The notes: generated by a model from the sequence alone, not told the origin. Positions 43,407 through 53,169 are shown, numbered from the stretch's first letter. The stretch is 64,000 nt of DNA from Dehalogenimonas sp. W (GCF_037094495.1 NZ_CP146612.1:620001-684000), one strand, 5' to 3'. Program-made: numbers and translations.

Positions 43407-43720
43407 AAGACCGCTTAAGGTTGAGCACAAGTGCCTTTCTCACCCTTGCGTGGTGAATTGTGGCATCCAGGAGGAGATGTTGCCTCCTTCGCCGCACTGC
43501 CGCTAAGGCGATACCAACCGCACATCACCAACGCGAAGCAGGCTGTTAATTACTGTTACGGCTCCCTCTTTCTTTGCCCCTTACGTTCCTAAAATGTTAT
43601 AATACTCGGGCTTGAAGCACATGATTTACGAACATTCATCCCCTCTGACATTCCTGCCCGGCGCGGTTTTCGCCCGGTGCTTCCCGGCCAGACCGTCAAA
43701 TTTCGTTTTAAGGTAGAACT
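43407..43720 (+). promoter_or_regulatory. gyrB upstream region with extended -10 promoter
   Basis: The 314-base gap has no credible gene. TGTTATAAT (43595-43603) is an extended -10; a poor -35 is all that precedes it. Transcription from there gives a leader of about 110 bases containing a GC-rich hairpin (GCCCGGCG...CGCCCGG, around 43657-43678). AAGGTAG precedes the gyrB ATG. Confidence 0.55.
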
Positions 43721-45646
43721 ATGGCTGAAGAAAAGCTCACTGATACTCAAAAAGCAGACAGCTACACCGCTGAAGATATCCAGGTTCTCGGCGGACGGGA
43801 AGCCGTACGCAAACGCCCGGGCATGTACATCGGCTCCACCGATTACCGCGGTCTGCACCACCTGGTCTATGAAGTAGTCTATAACTCCGTTGATGAGTCC
43901 ATGGCCGGCTATTGCGACAAAATCAACGTCATTATCCACAGTGATGAATCCATTTCCGTTGAGGATAACGGCCGCGGCATCCCGGTTGATATCCAGAAGA
44001 AAACCGGGGTTTCAGCGCTGGAAACGGTGATGACCGTGCTGCACGCCGGGGCTAAATTCGGCGGTAAGACCTACCAGGTATCCGGCGGCTTGCACGGCGT
44101 CGGCGCCTCAGTGGTTAATGCGCTGTCGGAATGGGTTTCGGTGGAAGTCCGCCGCGATGGCAATCTCTATCGCCAGCAGTACCGGGAAGGTATCCCGGAG
44201 GCCCCGGTGGCGATTGTCGGCGAATCCTGCGGCACCGGCACCACCACCACGTTCAAATTTGACCCCAAGATTTTTAATGATGCCAGCTACGATTTCAAGA
44301 CCCTGACCGAGCGGATGCGGGAAATCGCCTACCTCAATAAAGGGTTGGAGATTTCCATCACCGATCGCCGGGTTGATAAGGAACAAACTTATTACTTTGA
44401 GGGCGGCATCACCGGTTTCGTACGCCACCTTAATCACAACCGTATAACCATCCACCGGTTGCCCATCGCCATCTACAAGAAAGTAGATTCCTCCATGGTA
44501 GAAGTGGCCATCCAATACAATGACGGCTACTCCGAGACCAATTTCAGCTTTGCCAATTGTATCAATACTCAGGATGGCGGCACCCACCTGACCGGCTTCC
44601 GTTCGGCTATGACCCGCGTCATCAACGACTATGCTTATAAGAATAAAATGGTCAAGGATTCCGACCCCAGCATCATGGGCGATGACTGCCGCGAGGGTCT
44701 GGTCAGTATCGTGTCGGTTAAACTGCCGGAGCCGCAGTTTGAAGGCCAGACCAAGGGCAAACTGGGCAATGCGGAGATGAAGAGTATGGTGGAAAGCGTG
44801 GTCGTTGACCAGCTGGCGCTGTACTTTGAAGAGCATCCGGACGAAGCCAAGAAAATTATTGATAAAGTACTGACCTCCGCCCGCGCCCGGGATGCGGCCC
44901 GCAAAGCGCGCGACCTGATCATCAAGAAGAACTCACTGGACGGCGGTTCACTGCCGGGCAAACTGGCCGAGTGTTCAGAAAAAGAGCCGTCACTGTGTGA
45001 GCTTTTCCTGGTTGAGGGTGACTCTGCCGGCGGCTCGGCCAAGCAGGGGCGCAACCGCCGCTTTCAGGCAATCCTACCGCTCCGCGGTAAGATTCTGAAC
45101 GTGGAAAAGGCTGCCCCGGACAAGATGTTGTCCCACGAGGAAATCCGGGCCATCATCACCGCCCTCGGGGCCGGCATTGACGATGATTTTGATTTCAATC
45201 GGTTGCGTTACCACCGGGTGGTACTAATGACCGATGCCGATGTTGATGGTTCTCACATCCGCACGCTGCTGTTGACCTTCTTCTTCCGTCACATGAGTAA
45301 GCTCATCGCCAACGGCGGGCTTTACATCGCTCAGCCGCCGCTGTATCGCATCAAGCAGGGGCAAAATGAACGCTGGGTCTACAACGACGCGGAAAAAGAG
45401 GAAGTCCTTAAGGAGTTCAAAGGCAAAAGCGTTGACATCCAGCGGTACAAAGGTCTGGGTGAAATGTCCGCCGAACAGCTCTGGAACACCACTATGAACC
45501 CGGCCACCCGCACCATGCTGACCGTTGAGGTAGAGGATGCCGTCGGTGCCGACGCCACTTTCAACCTGCTGATGGGCGACCAGGTCCCACCGCGCAAGGC
45601 CTTTATTCAGGCTCACGCCAAGCAGGTTAAAAATCTGGATATATAA
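43721..45646 (+). CDS. gyrB: DNA gyrase subunit B
   Basis: 641-residue ATPase subunit that drives negative supercoiling together with GyrA (encoded at 28862-31306, separate locus). It has the GHKL ATP-binding segments (VEDNGRGIPVD near 78, GGLHGVGASVVNALS near 125), the TOPRIM motif EGDSAGGSAKQGRNR near 427 with the DADVDGSH magnesium site near 505, and the YKGLGEMSAEQLWNTTM C-terminal block. Complete and canonical. Confidence 0.97.
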   Translation: MAEEKLTDTQKADSYTAEDIQVLGGREAVRKRPGMYIGSTDYRGLHHLVYEVVYNSVDESMAGYCDKINVIIHSDESISVEDNGRGIPVDIQKKTGVSALETVMTVLHAGAKFGGKTYQVSGGLHGVGASVVNALSEWVSVEVRRDGNLYRQQYREGIPEAPVAIVGESCGTGTTTTFKFDPKIFNDASYDFKTLTERMREIAYLNKGLEISITDRRVDKEQTYYFEGGITGFVRHLNHNRITIHRLPIAIYKKVDSSMVEVAIQYNDGYSETNFSFANCINTQDGGTHLTGFRSAMTRVINDYAYKNKMVKDSDPSIMGDDCREGLVSIVSVKLPEPQFEGQTKGKLGNAEMKSMVESVVVDQLALYFEEHPDEAKKIIDKVLTSARARDAARKARDLIIKKNSLDGGSLPGKLAECSEKEPSLCELFLVEGDSAGGSAKQGRNRRFQAILPLRGKILNVEKAAPDKMLSHEEIRAIITALGAGIDDDFDFNRLRYHRVVLMTDADVDGSHIRTLLLTFFFRHMSKLIANGGLYIAQPPLYRIKQGQNERWVYNDAEKEEVLKEFKGKSVDIQRYKGLGEMSAEQLWNTTMNPATRTMLTVEVEDAVGADATFNLLMGDQVPPRKAFIQAHAKQVKNLDI

Positions 45647-45671
45647 TTCATCGTAACGCTTTATGACAAAT

Positions 45672-45696
45672 AAAAGGGGCTTACAGCCCCTTTTAT
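45672..45696 (+). terminator. Terminator of gyrB
   Basis: AAAAGGGGC, loop TTACA, GCCCCTTTT, then ATT; 25 bases after the gyrB stop. Confidence 0.85.
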
Positions 45697-45763
45697 TGTA
45701 TCGCCCGACCGGCGGTGACCCATTGAAATAACCACCCCCTTGGAGTATGCTGGAAGCCGTAAT

Positions 45764-46315
45764 ATGACTGCTATTGAAACCGAAAATAAAGACGCCCCGC
45801 CTGACAAGGAAGAGCATCAGGAGCTGCCGAGTTTAGAGCTGGTTTACACTGAGGTCAAGGACCGGCTGGAGGTACAGCTGGCGCAGATTGACGCCCTGGA
45901 CGGCAAGTTCGGCACGCTGATGTTTGTCTCCAGTGTCGTTATCGGTATGGGGGCTGCGGCTCAGGCGGCCATTCTGGGCACCATTCATGAAACTATTCCG
46001 ATGGTGCTGTTCTCGGTTCCGATTATCTTTTACGTGATTACGGTTATTTTGGCGATGCAAAGCTGGGTCAGACGGCCTTATTTTCGGGACCCGGAGCCCC
46101 GGCCATTGCGTGACTATTATATATCCCAGCCTTATGAGTTCACAAAACGGCGGCTGACCACTCACTTCATTTCGTCGTATGAGTGGAATGCGGTGGTAAT
46201 GAGAAAAAAGGTGAACGGCCTGCGCATTGCAGTCTGGTTCTTCCTGCTTCAGGTGGTCTCGCTGACTCTGGTGCTGGCCAGCCGCCCGTGGATAAGTCAA
46301 ATATTTGGAGACTAA
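45764..46315 (+). CDS. Three-helix membrane protein, function unknown
   Basis: 183-residue protein: an acidic N-terminal tail and amphipathic helix (LELVYTEVKDRLEVQLAQIDALDGK), two close membrane helices (FGTLMFVSSVVIGMGAAAQAAILG, split; IPMVLFSVPIIFYVITVILAM), a cytoplasmic loop of about 65 residues, and a third helix near the C-terminus. ATG 45764 has GGAAG upstream. It is followed two bases after its stop by an acidic small protein gene. The layout loosely resembles effector-type small membrane proteins, but there is no firm family match. Confidence 0.75.
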   Translation: MTAIETENKDAPPDKEEHQELPSLELVYTEVKDRLEVQLAQIDALDGKFGTLMFVSSVVIGMGAAAQAAILGTIHETIPMVLFSVPIIFYVITVILAMQSWVRRPYFRDPEPRPLRDYYISQPYEFTKRRLTTHFISSYEWNAVVMRKKVNGLRIAVWFFLLQVVSLTLVLASRPWISQIFGD

Positions 46316-46316
46316 C

Positions 46317-46589
46317 ATGCCCAACGATAAAGCGGATTTCCCTCAGCAAAAGTCGGAAACCGAAAACCAGACTGATAAATCAACGAAATCGGAAGATAAA
46401 GAAGCCCCGGGCGAAATCCATCCGGAAACCGATAATCCGGATGAACTGGATCCGCGGCTTTTCAGCCCGTTGCAGGCTGCCGATGCGGCGCCGCCTGAAG
46501 AACGTATTCCGGAAATTGTGCCAACCGAAGAGCCTTCCACCGATAATGAAAGTGAAGAGGAAACCGATCAGCCACCAAGTGGATCCTGA
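46317..46589 (+). CDS. Small acidic, probably disordered protein
   Basis: 90 residues dominated by Glu, Asp, Pro, Ser and Lys, with no hydrophobic core, so probably unstructured. TTGGAG at the end of the preceding gene serves as its ribosome site and the ATG lies 2 bases after that gene's stop, suggesting co-expression with the three-helix membrane protein. Function unknown. Confidence 0.6.
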   Translation: MPNDKADFPQQKSETENQTDKSTKSEDKEAPGEIHPETDNPDELDPRLFSPLQAADAAPPEERIPEIVPTEEPSTDNESEEETDQPPSGS

Positions 46590-46625
46590 CCTGTCGACCA
46601 CGAAACATTCCTAACGATTAGACTG

Positions 46626-46652
46626 ACGGCTGACAGGAGTCAGCCGTTTTGT
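46626..46652 (+). terminator. Rho-independent terminator
   Basis: ACGGCTGAC, AGGA loop, GTCAGCCGT, then TTTGTT. It ends the two-gene transcript before relA/spoT. Confidence 0.82.
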
Positions 46653-46686
46653 TATACTTAAGAATCAACCATTTTATGGTAAATAC

Positions 46687-48891
46687 ATGGAAATAACCGT
46701 CCTTCTTGATGCCTGTGCCCGCTACCTGCCGCCTGAGAAACTGGAAATTATCCAGGCGGCCTATGATTTTGCGGCCGAAGCGCACCTGGGACAAACCCGC
46801 CGCTCCGGCGAACCCTACATTGAACACCCCCTGGCCGTCGCCCTGGAACTGGCCGATCTTCAGTTGGACACCACCGCTATCGCCGCCGCCCTGCTGCACG
46901 ACGTCCCGGAAGATTCCAATGTTACACTGGCCAAAATTGAGGCGAGTTTCGGCCCGGACGTCGCCCGGTTGGTTGACGGGGTAACCAAGCTGGCCAAGCT
47001 GTCATTGGCCGCCCCCGGTGAAACCCGATTTTCCGGCAATACCACCTACGAACGCCAGGCGGAAAACCTGCGTAAAATGCTGGTGGCGATGGCCGAAGAC
47101 CTGCGGGTAGTGTTTATCAAGCTGTCTGACCGTCTCCATAATATGCGCACACTGGATGCCATGCCGCCGGACAAACAGAAGGACATCGCCCGGGAAACGA
47201 TGGAAATATACGCCCCGCTGGCCCATCGGCTGGGTATCTGGGAGATCAAGTGGCAGCTTGAAGACCTTTCTTTCCGCTTTCTGGAGCCGGTACGCTATAA
47301 ACAATTGGCCCGCCTCATCGCCGGCAAACGCGGGCAGCGCGAAGAGTTTATCGCCAAAGTTATTGATATCTTAAAGGCCGAATTTGAAAATTCCGGCCTC
47401 AAGCCGGAAGTCAACGGCCGGGCTAAGCACATCTTCTCGCTACACCAGAAAGCCGAAAAATACGCCGCTCAGGGACGGCATTTTGACGAAATTTATGACC
47501 TGTCGGCCATCCGGGTGCTGGTGAACTCCGTCCACGAATGTTATTCCGCCCTGGGCGCCGTTCATAATCTGTGGCATCCCATTCCCGGTTCTTTTGATGA
47601 CTATATCGCCAACCCCAAACCCAACGGCTACCAGTCGCTCCACACCGCCGTACTTTCCCTTAACGGCACGCCGCTGGAGATTCAGATCCGCACTTATGAG
47701 ATGCACCGGCTGGCTGAATACGGTGTGGCTGCACACTGGCGCTATAAGGCCAATGAACGCTCCGCCAGCCATAATGAAGACCGTATTTCCTGGTTGCGAC
47801 AGTTGGTAGACTGGCACCGTGACTTGTCCGGCGCCGAGGAGTTTCTGGAATCGGTCAAGACCGACATCTTCAATGACCAGGTATTTGTCTTTACCCCGGG
47901 CGGTGAGATCAAGGACATGCCGAAAGGGGCAACCCCGCTGGATTTCGCCTACCGGGTACATACCGAACTGGGCAACCGTTGCATCGGGGCTAAAGTCAAC
48001 GGTAAACTGGTCAGCCTGGACTATCAGCTCAAAAACGGTGAGGTCGTGGAGATTGTCACCACCCGCAAAAATAAGGGGCCGTCACGAGACTGGCTCAATC
48101 CAAATCTGGGCTATGTCAAGACCTCGCACGCCATTACCAAGATACGCCAGTGGTTTAAAAAACAGGAACGCACCGAAAACATAGAAAAAGGCAAGGAGAT
48201 ACTGGAGAAAGAGTTCCGCCACATGGGACTCAAGTTTCCGGAACTCAAGTCTCTGGCCGCCGGATATAACTACGATACCACCGATGATTTTCTGGCAGCC
48301 ATCGGTTACGGCGGTCTTTCCGCCCATTCGGTGGCACTGACCCAGGTGCCGGTAGTTGACACGCCGAAAACAACCACACCGGAGGTGACCCAGCCGGTTA
48401 ACCCACCGCCGGGGAAAGTGATTGATACCGGTATCTCTGTCATGGGCCTGGGTGACATTCTGACCAGGATGGCCGGGTGTTGCCAGCCGCTGCCGGGGGA
48501 CGACATTGTGGGTTACGTCACCCGTTCTCAGGGCGTAACCATCCACCGGGCGGACTGTCATAACGTGACCAAGGAAGACGAGCCGGAACGCCTGATTCGG
48601 GTAGCCTGGGGCAGGAATGACCGCCTGTACCCGGCGCGCCTTCAGATTACGGCCTGGGACCGGGTTGGCCTGGTACGTGATATTTCCACGCTGATCGCCG
48701 ATGAAAAGGTTAACATCACCAGCATGACCGTCTCAGAAAGCCCGGACCACGTCACCACCGTCGTGTTGTTCATTGAAACCAAGAGTCTTTCCCAGGTTGC
48801 CCGCCTGATTTCCAAGACAGAAGGCATCAAAGGCGTAACCAGTGTCATCCGGTTGGGAGAAGACGTAAAACGGCCTAAAGCCGATAGTTAA
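46687..48891 (+). CDS. Bifunctional (p)ppGpp synthetase/hydrolase (RelA/SpoT)
   Basis: 734-residue RSH enzyme controlling the stringent response. The hydrolase domain has HD residues in HPLAVALELA and LLHDVPED, and RFSGNTTYERQAENLRKMLV and RLHNMRTL nearby; the synthetase domain has RVLVNSVHECYSALGAVH and GYQSLHTAV; then a TGS domain (FVFTPGGEIKDMPKGATPLDFAY, split) and a C-terminal ACT domain (AWDRVGLVRDISTLIADEKVNI). Both active sites appear intact. It lies alone between a terminator and the converging apbE gene. Confidence 0.96.
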   Translation: MEITVLLDACARYLPPEKLEIIQAAYDFAAEAHLGQTRRSGEPYIEHPLAVALELADLQLDTTAIAAALLHDVPEDSNVTLAKIEASFGPDVARLVDGVTKLAKLSLAAPGETRFSGNTTYERQAENLRKMLVAMAEDLRVVFIKLSDRLHNMRTLDAMPPDKQKDIARETMEIYAPLAHRLGIWEIKWQLEDLSFRFLEPVRYKQLARLIAGKRGQREEFIAKVIDILKAEFENSGLKPEVNGRAKHIFSLHQKAEKYAAQGRHFDEIYDLSAIRVLVNSVHECYSALGAVHNLWHPIPGSFDDYIANPKPNGYQSLHTAVLSLNGTPLEIQIRTYEMHRLAEYGVAAHWRYKANERSASHNEDRISWLRQLVDWHRDLSGAEEFLESVKTDIFNDQVFVFTPGGEIKDMPKGATPLDFAYRVHTELGNRCIGAKVNGKLVSLDYQLKNGEVVEIVTTRKNKGPSRDWLNPNLGYVKTSHAITKIRQWFKKQERTENIEKGKEILEKEFRHMGLKFPELKSLAAGYNYDTTDDFLAAIGYGGLSAHSVALTQVPVVDTPKTTTPEVTQPVNPPPGKVIDTGISVMGLGDILTRMAGCCQPLPGDDIVGYVTRSQGVTIHRADCHNVTKEDEPERLIRVAWGRNDRLYPARLQITAWDRVGLVRDISTLIADEKVNITSMTVSESPDHVTTVVLFIETKSLSQVARLISKTEGIKGVTSVIRLGEDVKRPKADS

Positions 48892-48910
48892 CCGGCTCTG
48901 AGCCTTGAGG

Positions 48911-49933
48911 CTAACCTACCACTGCTCCGAAATTACTGGTGGCGTGCCGTTTCATGCCTTTATCAATGAGTAAGGCTTGAACACCCGGCAGCGTCTCAAA
49001 TAGTGCCAGCGACTCCGAAACACCCATGACCATGGCGGCAGTAGCCAGGGCATCGGCATAGGCAGTATCGGCGGCAATGACAGTGGCGGAAGCCACTTCC
49101 CGCGGTGAATGTCCGACTCTGGGGTCAATTATATGGTGCCAGGAATAATCAGCAGTAAAAGCGTTCTCGTAATCACCGGATGTCGCCAGGCAGTCATTGG
49201 ATGTTTGGATAACTTCATAGTAACCAGCCAGCGCCCGCGGATGAGTCAGACCAATCTTCCAAGCCTGACCATCCTCTCGCATCCCCCGTAGCGACATATC
49301 GCCCCCGGCTTCAACCATCACCTGGGTCAGGCCCCGGGCTTTCAACAGCGCCGCAGCCTGGTCAACCACATAGCCCTTGGCGATACCGTCAAGGGTCAGT
49401 CCCATGCCCGGCGCGGCCAGTGTAATACTCCGGTCTTTGGTTTCAATCAAACGGTAATCAACCGCTGCCCGGGTTGCTTCAATGTCACGTTCAGCCGGCG
49501 GGGAGCCGCCCTCAGCGAAACTCTGCGAGTAGAGTTTCAGCAAAGGCAGAACACTCACATCAAAGGCACCGGAACTTAGTTCAGAAAACGCCCGGGCTTT
49601 TTGAATAACCCCCACCAGTTCCGGGGAGGCATTGGCGATGGCGCCGGTTTTATTCAGAATGGACAGTTCACTTGCCGGGTCATGCCGTGACAGAATAAGT
49701 GACAAGCGCTGGATCTCGGCAAAAGCGTCTTCAATGGCACCGTTGGCCCGCTCAGCTTCGGTCTCAATCAGTTTGATGGTGATGAAAGTGCCCAACAAGG
49801 GCCTGGTTTCGGCAAACTCCCGAGCGCTTCCGGATTCAATGAGTTCCTTTATTCCGAACCCGCCGAGTGCCAGAACCCCGGCACCGACAGCGGTAATACG
49901 GACGAAATCCCTGCGGTTGATATTATTCTTCAT
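48911..49933 (-). CDS. apbE: FAD:protein FMN transferase ApbE, Tat-exported
   Basis: 340-residue flavin transferase that covalently attaches FMN to Ser/Thr residues of target proteins using FAD. It has LLGTFITIKL near residue 45, TLDGIAKGYVVDQAAALL, EAGGDMSLRG and HIIDPRVGHSPREVASATV, all ApbE family motifs. The N-terminus reads NINRRDFVRITAVGAGVLALGG, a twin-arginine signal, so it works outside the cytoplasm. The adjacent FMN-binding membrane protein (51761-52954) and the homologue at 58453-59670 both carry ApbE-type target motifs, so they are probable substrates. Confidence 0.94.
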   Translation of the reverse strand: MKNNINRRDFVRITAVGAGVLALGGFGIKELIESGSAREFAETRPLLGTFITIKLIETEAERANGAIEDAFAEIQRLSLILSRHDPASELSILNKTGAIANASPELVGVIQKARAFSELSSGAFDVSVLPLLKLYSQSFAEGGSPPAERDIEATRAAVDYRLIETKDRSITLAAPGMGLTLDGIAKGYVVDQAAALLKARGLTQVMVEAGGDMSLRGMREDGQAWKIGLTHPRALAGYYEVIQTSNDCLATSGDYENAFTADYSWHHIIDPRVGHSPREVASATVIAADTAYADALATAAMVMGVSESLALFETLPGVQALLIDKGMKRHATSNFGAVVG

Positions 49934-49953
49934 ATTCCAGACTCCCGATGGTA

Positions 49954-51738
49954 TTAGGCTAGTATATCAGTCAATTTCATAAAAGTAACGGCCGCAATCA
50001 ACACCACGCCGATTGCCACCAGTACCGTCAAAACAGTAGCAAAGCGTTTGTCCTTGGCGGAAACCGCCTCAGCGACCTGCCGGGCTTGTTCATAGCCGGC
50101 ACCCGGCGTGATGGCGTTCCAATAGCAGGCCTCAATACAGCGGCCGCAATACACACAGACACCGGTTTCCAGCTGGTAATCCTTGAGATTATAACTCAAA
50201 TCACACTTGAGGCACCGCTTGGCGTCAGCTACCGCCGCGGCATCAGGCAGAGTCTGTTCCGAGGCCGCCTGACTGCCGTCCGCAGCCCGAACATATTTTA
50301 CCGGTACCGGGGAGGGGAACTTGCTTTTCAGGTCTTTGAGCGGCGTCACCGCTGCGTCTGACTCCGGCACGGCCAGCGTCTGGGTTAAATCGCCGGAACC
50401 GCCCAGATACCGGTCAACCGCCGCAGCCACCCACCGCGCAGCGGCGATGGATTCAATAACTGAGCGTTGCTCGTTAACGGCATCGCCGGCGGCAAAAACC
50501 CCCGGGCTGACCCCCATCGGCTCGCGGGAAATATCCTCACTGCTGATGGTTGATACCACACTGTCAGCCTCAAAGAATTGCTCGTCAAGCGGCAACGGGT
50601 CATAACAGGCCTGATTATCGCTGTCATATCCCAAAGCACGAATCTTCAAACCCGCCACACCCTGAACCTTGCCATCCGCCGATACTACCCGGTAGAACAG
50701 CGATGAGGAATGAACGGTGACCCCCTCAGCTAGGGCCTGGTCAACTTCCCAGGCGTCGGCGTCCGTACCGCCTGTGTGTTCCTGCCCGAAGATATGGACC
50801 TCGGCTCCTTCACGAGCGGCAGCCAGAGCAATGCGGAACGCATCAGTCCCGCCGCCCAACACCATAACCCTGCTGCCCAGTTCCAGCGGCCATTCAGCCG
50901 CTATTTTCTTTAGCAGTTCCGACCCGGCGACAACCCCCTCGGCATCACACCCCGGAATCGGCAGTTTGATGGATTTGCCCCAGCCCTTGACCCCGATGGC
51001 CAGCGCTACGGCCTCAAACCCCTGGGCGAACAAGCTCGCTGTTGAATCAACGCTGGAGTTGGTTTTCACCTCAACCCCCAGGCTTTCAATAATACCGATT
51101 TCGGCAGCCACAACATCTTTAGGCAGTTGATAATCCGGGATGCTGGAGAGCATCTTACCGCCCTTATCTGGTAAGGATTCAAAAACGGTGACATCATGCC
51201 CCAGTATTTTCAAGAAGTAAGCGATAGACATACCGGCCGGACCAGAGCCGACCACGGCAACCTTTTTTCCCGAATCCGGCGCAATATTCAGCCGCTCCCG
51301 CCACACCCCATCATCTTTGGCCGCGGCAAAGCGCTTCAACGCACGGAGTTGCAATGAACCTTCATATTTACCGCGCTGACACTCTGATTCACAGGGACGT
51401 TTGCAGATATGCCCCAGCACCAGTGGCAGGGGCGCCCGTTCCCTGATAACCGCCGCCGCTTCAGAATACTTGCCTTCTCCGATAAAGCGGGCATAGCGGG
51501 ATCCGTCAAGCCCGGCGGGACAAGCCTGCGAGCAGGGCGCGGCACGCATCCGCTTGGTCAGTTCGTCCGTACGATCAATCGTGATAGCGTCAACCGGACA
51601 GATACGGCTGCAACGACCGCAGGCCGTACAATGGCTTTCCGTCCATTTAAATTCTTCCTGACGTCCAAAAGTTTTAGCCCTGCGGCTGACCTGGTCTTCA
51701 GTTACTATCGTGATGTTTTTCATTTTTTGCTTCGTCAT
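49954..51738 (-). CDS. GltD-like flavoprotein with two ferredoxin domains and C-terminal membrane anchor
   Basis: 594-residue multidomain redox protein. Residues 37-47 bind a 4Fe-4S cluster (CTACGRCSRIC); about 69-120 form the GltD-type Cys domain (CSQACPAG, CKRPCESEC); 160-300 has the FAD motif VGSGPAGMS and a NAD(P)H-type motif LGGGTDAFRI; near 525-550 is a second 4Fe-4S motif (CVYCGRCIEACYWNAITPG); the last 25 residues form one hydrophobic helix that could anchor it to the membrane. GltD-like proteins transfer electrons between NAD(P)H and iron-sulfur partners. It lies between apbE and a NosR-like protein, so it may feed that protein. Confidence 0.88.
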   Translation of the reverse strand: MTKQKMKNITIVTEDQVSRRAKTFGRQEEFKWTESHCTACGRCSRICPVDAITIDRTDELTKRMRAAPCSQACPAGLDGSRYARFIGEGKYSEAAAVIRERAPLPLVLGHICKRPCESECQRGKYEGSLQLRALKRFAAAKDDGVWRERLNIAPDSGKKVAVVGSGPAGMSIAYFLKILGHDVTVFESLPDKGGKMLSSIPDYQLPKDVVAAEIGIIESLGVEVKTNSSVDSTASLFAQGFEAVALAIGVKGWGKSIKLPIPGCDAEGVVAGSELLKKIAAEWPLELGSRVMVLGGGTDAFRIALAAAREGAEVHIFGQEHTGGTDADAWEVDQALAEGVTVHSSSLFYRVVSADGKVQGVAGLKIRALGYDSDNQACYDPLPLDEQFFEADSVVSTISSEDISREPMGVSPGVFAAGDAVNEQRSVIESIAAARWVAAAVDRYLGGSGDLTQTLAVPESDAAVTPLKDLKSKFPSPVPVKYVRAADGSQAASEQTLPDAAAVADAKRCLKCDLSYNLKDYQLETGVCVYCGRCIEACYWNAITPGAGYEQARQVAEAVSAKDKRFATVLTVLVAIGVVLIAAVTFMKLTDILA

Positions 51739-51760
51739 TTCTGCTATCCTTTCCAGCGGC

Positions 51761-52954
51761 CTAACGAGAGGTCAGCCGCCCGAAAGCGCCGGCAAACCAG
51801 GCTCTGATTTTCAACACTATGTCCATGGTAGCGCCTACCGGGCACAGGTAGTGGCACCAAAAGTCGTGGATAAACATGGCAATCCCAATCGTGACCGCAA
51901 CCAGCAGCCACTGAATTACACTACCTTCAAGACTAAACAGCGTATTCCACGGTTCAAACACCGCCAGTTGCGGCTGACGGAAGATCAGCACCATCAGCAC
52001 CACCACCCAAAGGATAATGTATCTGGTATTCCGCAGCATCAATTGACGCCGGGTAACCGGACGGGCCTTACTGCCGCCGATAAAATGAGCTGTCTCCTGA
52101 ACAGCGCAGTAAGGACAGATCCAAAAACACCAGAAGTTCTTTCCGAAAATCAGTGCGAGTCCGATGATACCGAAGACGATGAGATAAAGGTATAGATTAG
52201 TTATCGGAGATGGTGCATAGCCGATAGGGAAGAGAATAAAATTGATGAGTGAGAGCATTCCGGAGAGTGCAATACCGAAGATGATGAAACCAAAGGCCAG
52301 CATAACTCCCCGGGTCCATCGCAATTTCCGTAAGGCCGGCACCAGTCGGAACAACATCACCAGTCCAAGACCGACCAGCAATAAGATTTCCGGGGAACCA
52401 AATTTGATCGGCACCTTAGGCCCAACATAGGGCTGCCCCAGATGTTCAGCCAAGAGCAATCGGGAATTATAGACACCCTGCGCCACCCCGGTTGATGACC
52501 TGGTGGCCCCGCTGACCTTATCAATATCTTCACCAAGAGTGAACGGCTCAGAAAAAGTGCGTCCGATATACTGAATAAAATGTTCATTTTCAGCTAGGCG
52601 CCCATACCACGCCTCAGTTTCCTGATGCTCCGGCACCAGCACATTCAGAATAGTGCCATCCATGCCCCAGGCCACCTCAATCAGCATTGGACCGCCGTAG
52701 CCCTGCCCCTGACCGGTGGTAATAAAACCCACCTGGGTACCGTCGGCACTGGCGGAGTAAAGGTATTGATTTTCCGAGGGAGCACTGGCTATAAGTTCAA
52801 ATGTTGTCGCTTCCGGCATGACTTCTGGAAAATACTGTTCAACATCAGTACTGAGGTTAATCTCCCCGTATGTCCAAGCACCAATCAGGCTTAAAATAAC
52901 GCCAATGACCAGAACTTTTTTTCCATGCAATTGCCAAAATGCGTTTTTTACCAA
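51761..52954 (-). CDS. NosR/PceC-like FMN-binding membrane iron-sulfur protein (RdhC-like)
   Basis: 397-residue membrane protein. An N-terminal membrane helix (about 12-33) precedes an extracytoplasmic FMN-binding domain with DKVSGATRSSTGV near 140, the covalent-FMN target motif of the RnfG/NosR family. Four or so membrane helices follow, with CxxxCP pairs typical of NosR/NapH: CFWICPYCAVQE and CHYLCPVGATMD. In Desulfitobacterium/Dehalobacter PceC, a homologue, carries FMN. It starts at TTG 52954 with GAGGG upstream and is followed by the GltD-like gene. Inferred role: moving electrons across or along the membrane towards RdhA. Confidence 0.9.
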   Translation of the reverse strand: MVKNAFWQLHGKKVLVIGVILSLIGAWTYGEINLSTDVEQYFPEVMPEATTFELIASAPSENQYLYSASADGTQVGFITTGQGQGYGGPMLIEVAWGMDGTILNVLVPEHQETEAWYGRLAENEHFIQYIGRTFSEPFTLGEDIDKVSGATRSSTGVAQGVYNSRLLLAEHLGQPYVGPKVPIKFGSPEILLLVGLGLVMLFRLVPALRKLRWTRGVMLAFGFIIFGIALSGMLSLINFILFPIGYAPSPITNLYLYLIVFGIIGLALIFGKNFWCFWICPYCAVQETAHFIGGSKARPVTRRQLMLRNTRYIILWVVVLMVLIFRQPQLAVFEPWNTLFSLEGSVIQWLLVAVTIGIAMFIHDFWCHYLCPVGATMDIVLKIRAWFAGAFGRLTSR

Positions 52955-53145
52955 TTATGCGCCCTCGCTTTCCATTCAATGGCAACCCGGCAACTAAAGC
53001 GTCCGATCATCCTTAGGTCAGGTGAATATTTATCACTATACCCGGGACAATTTTAAGATTTAAGGGGAATATTACCGCTAACTCAATTTTTGTGCAAGGT
53101 AAGAACTGGAGCTAAACCTGAATCCTTATTATGATTATACAGTCA

Positions 53146-53169
53146 GGAGGGGCTTTTTACAGCCCCTCC
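53146..53169 (-). terminator. Inverted repeat downstream of rdhA (first copy)
   Basis: GGAGGGGC (53146-53153) pairs perfectly with GCCCCTCC (53162-53169). It lies 29 bases past the end of rdhA on the minus strand. The stem is strong; no long T run follows on either strand, so it could be a terminator or an mRNA-stabilising hairpin. Confidence 0.6.

Noticed and set aside
43620-43720. Riboswitch in the gyrB leader
   Set aside because: Only a simple GC-rich hairpin is visible; no conserved riboswitch core or antiterminator pairing was found.
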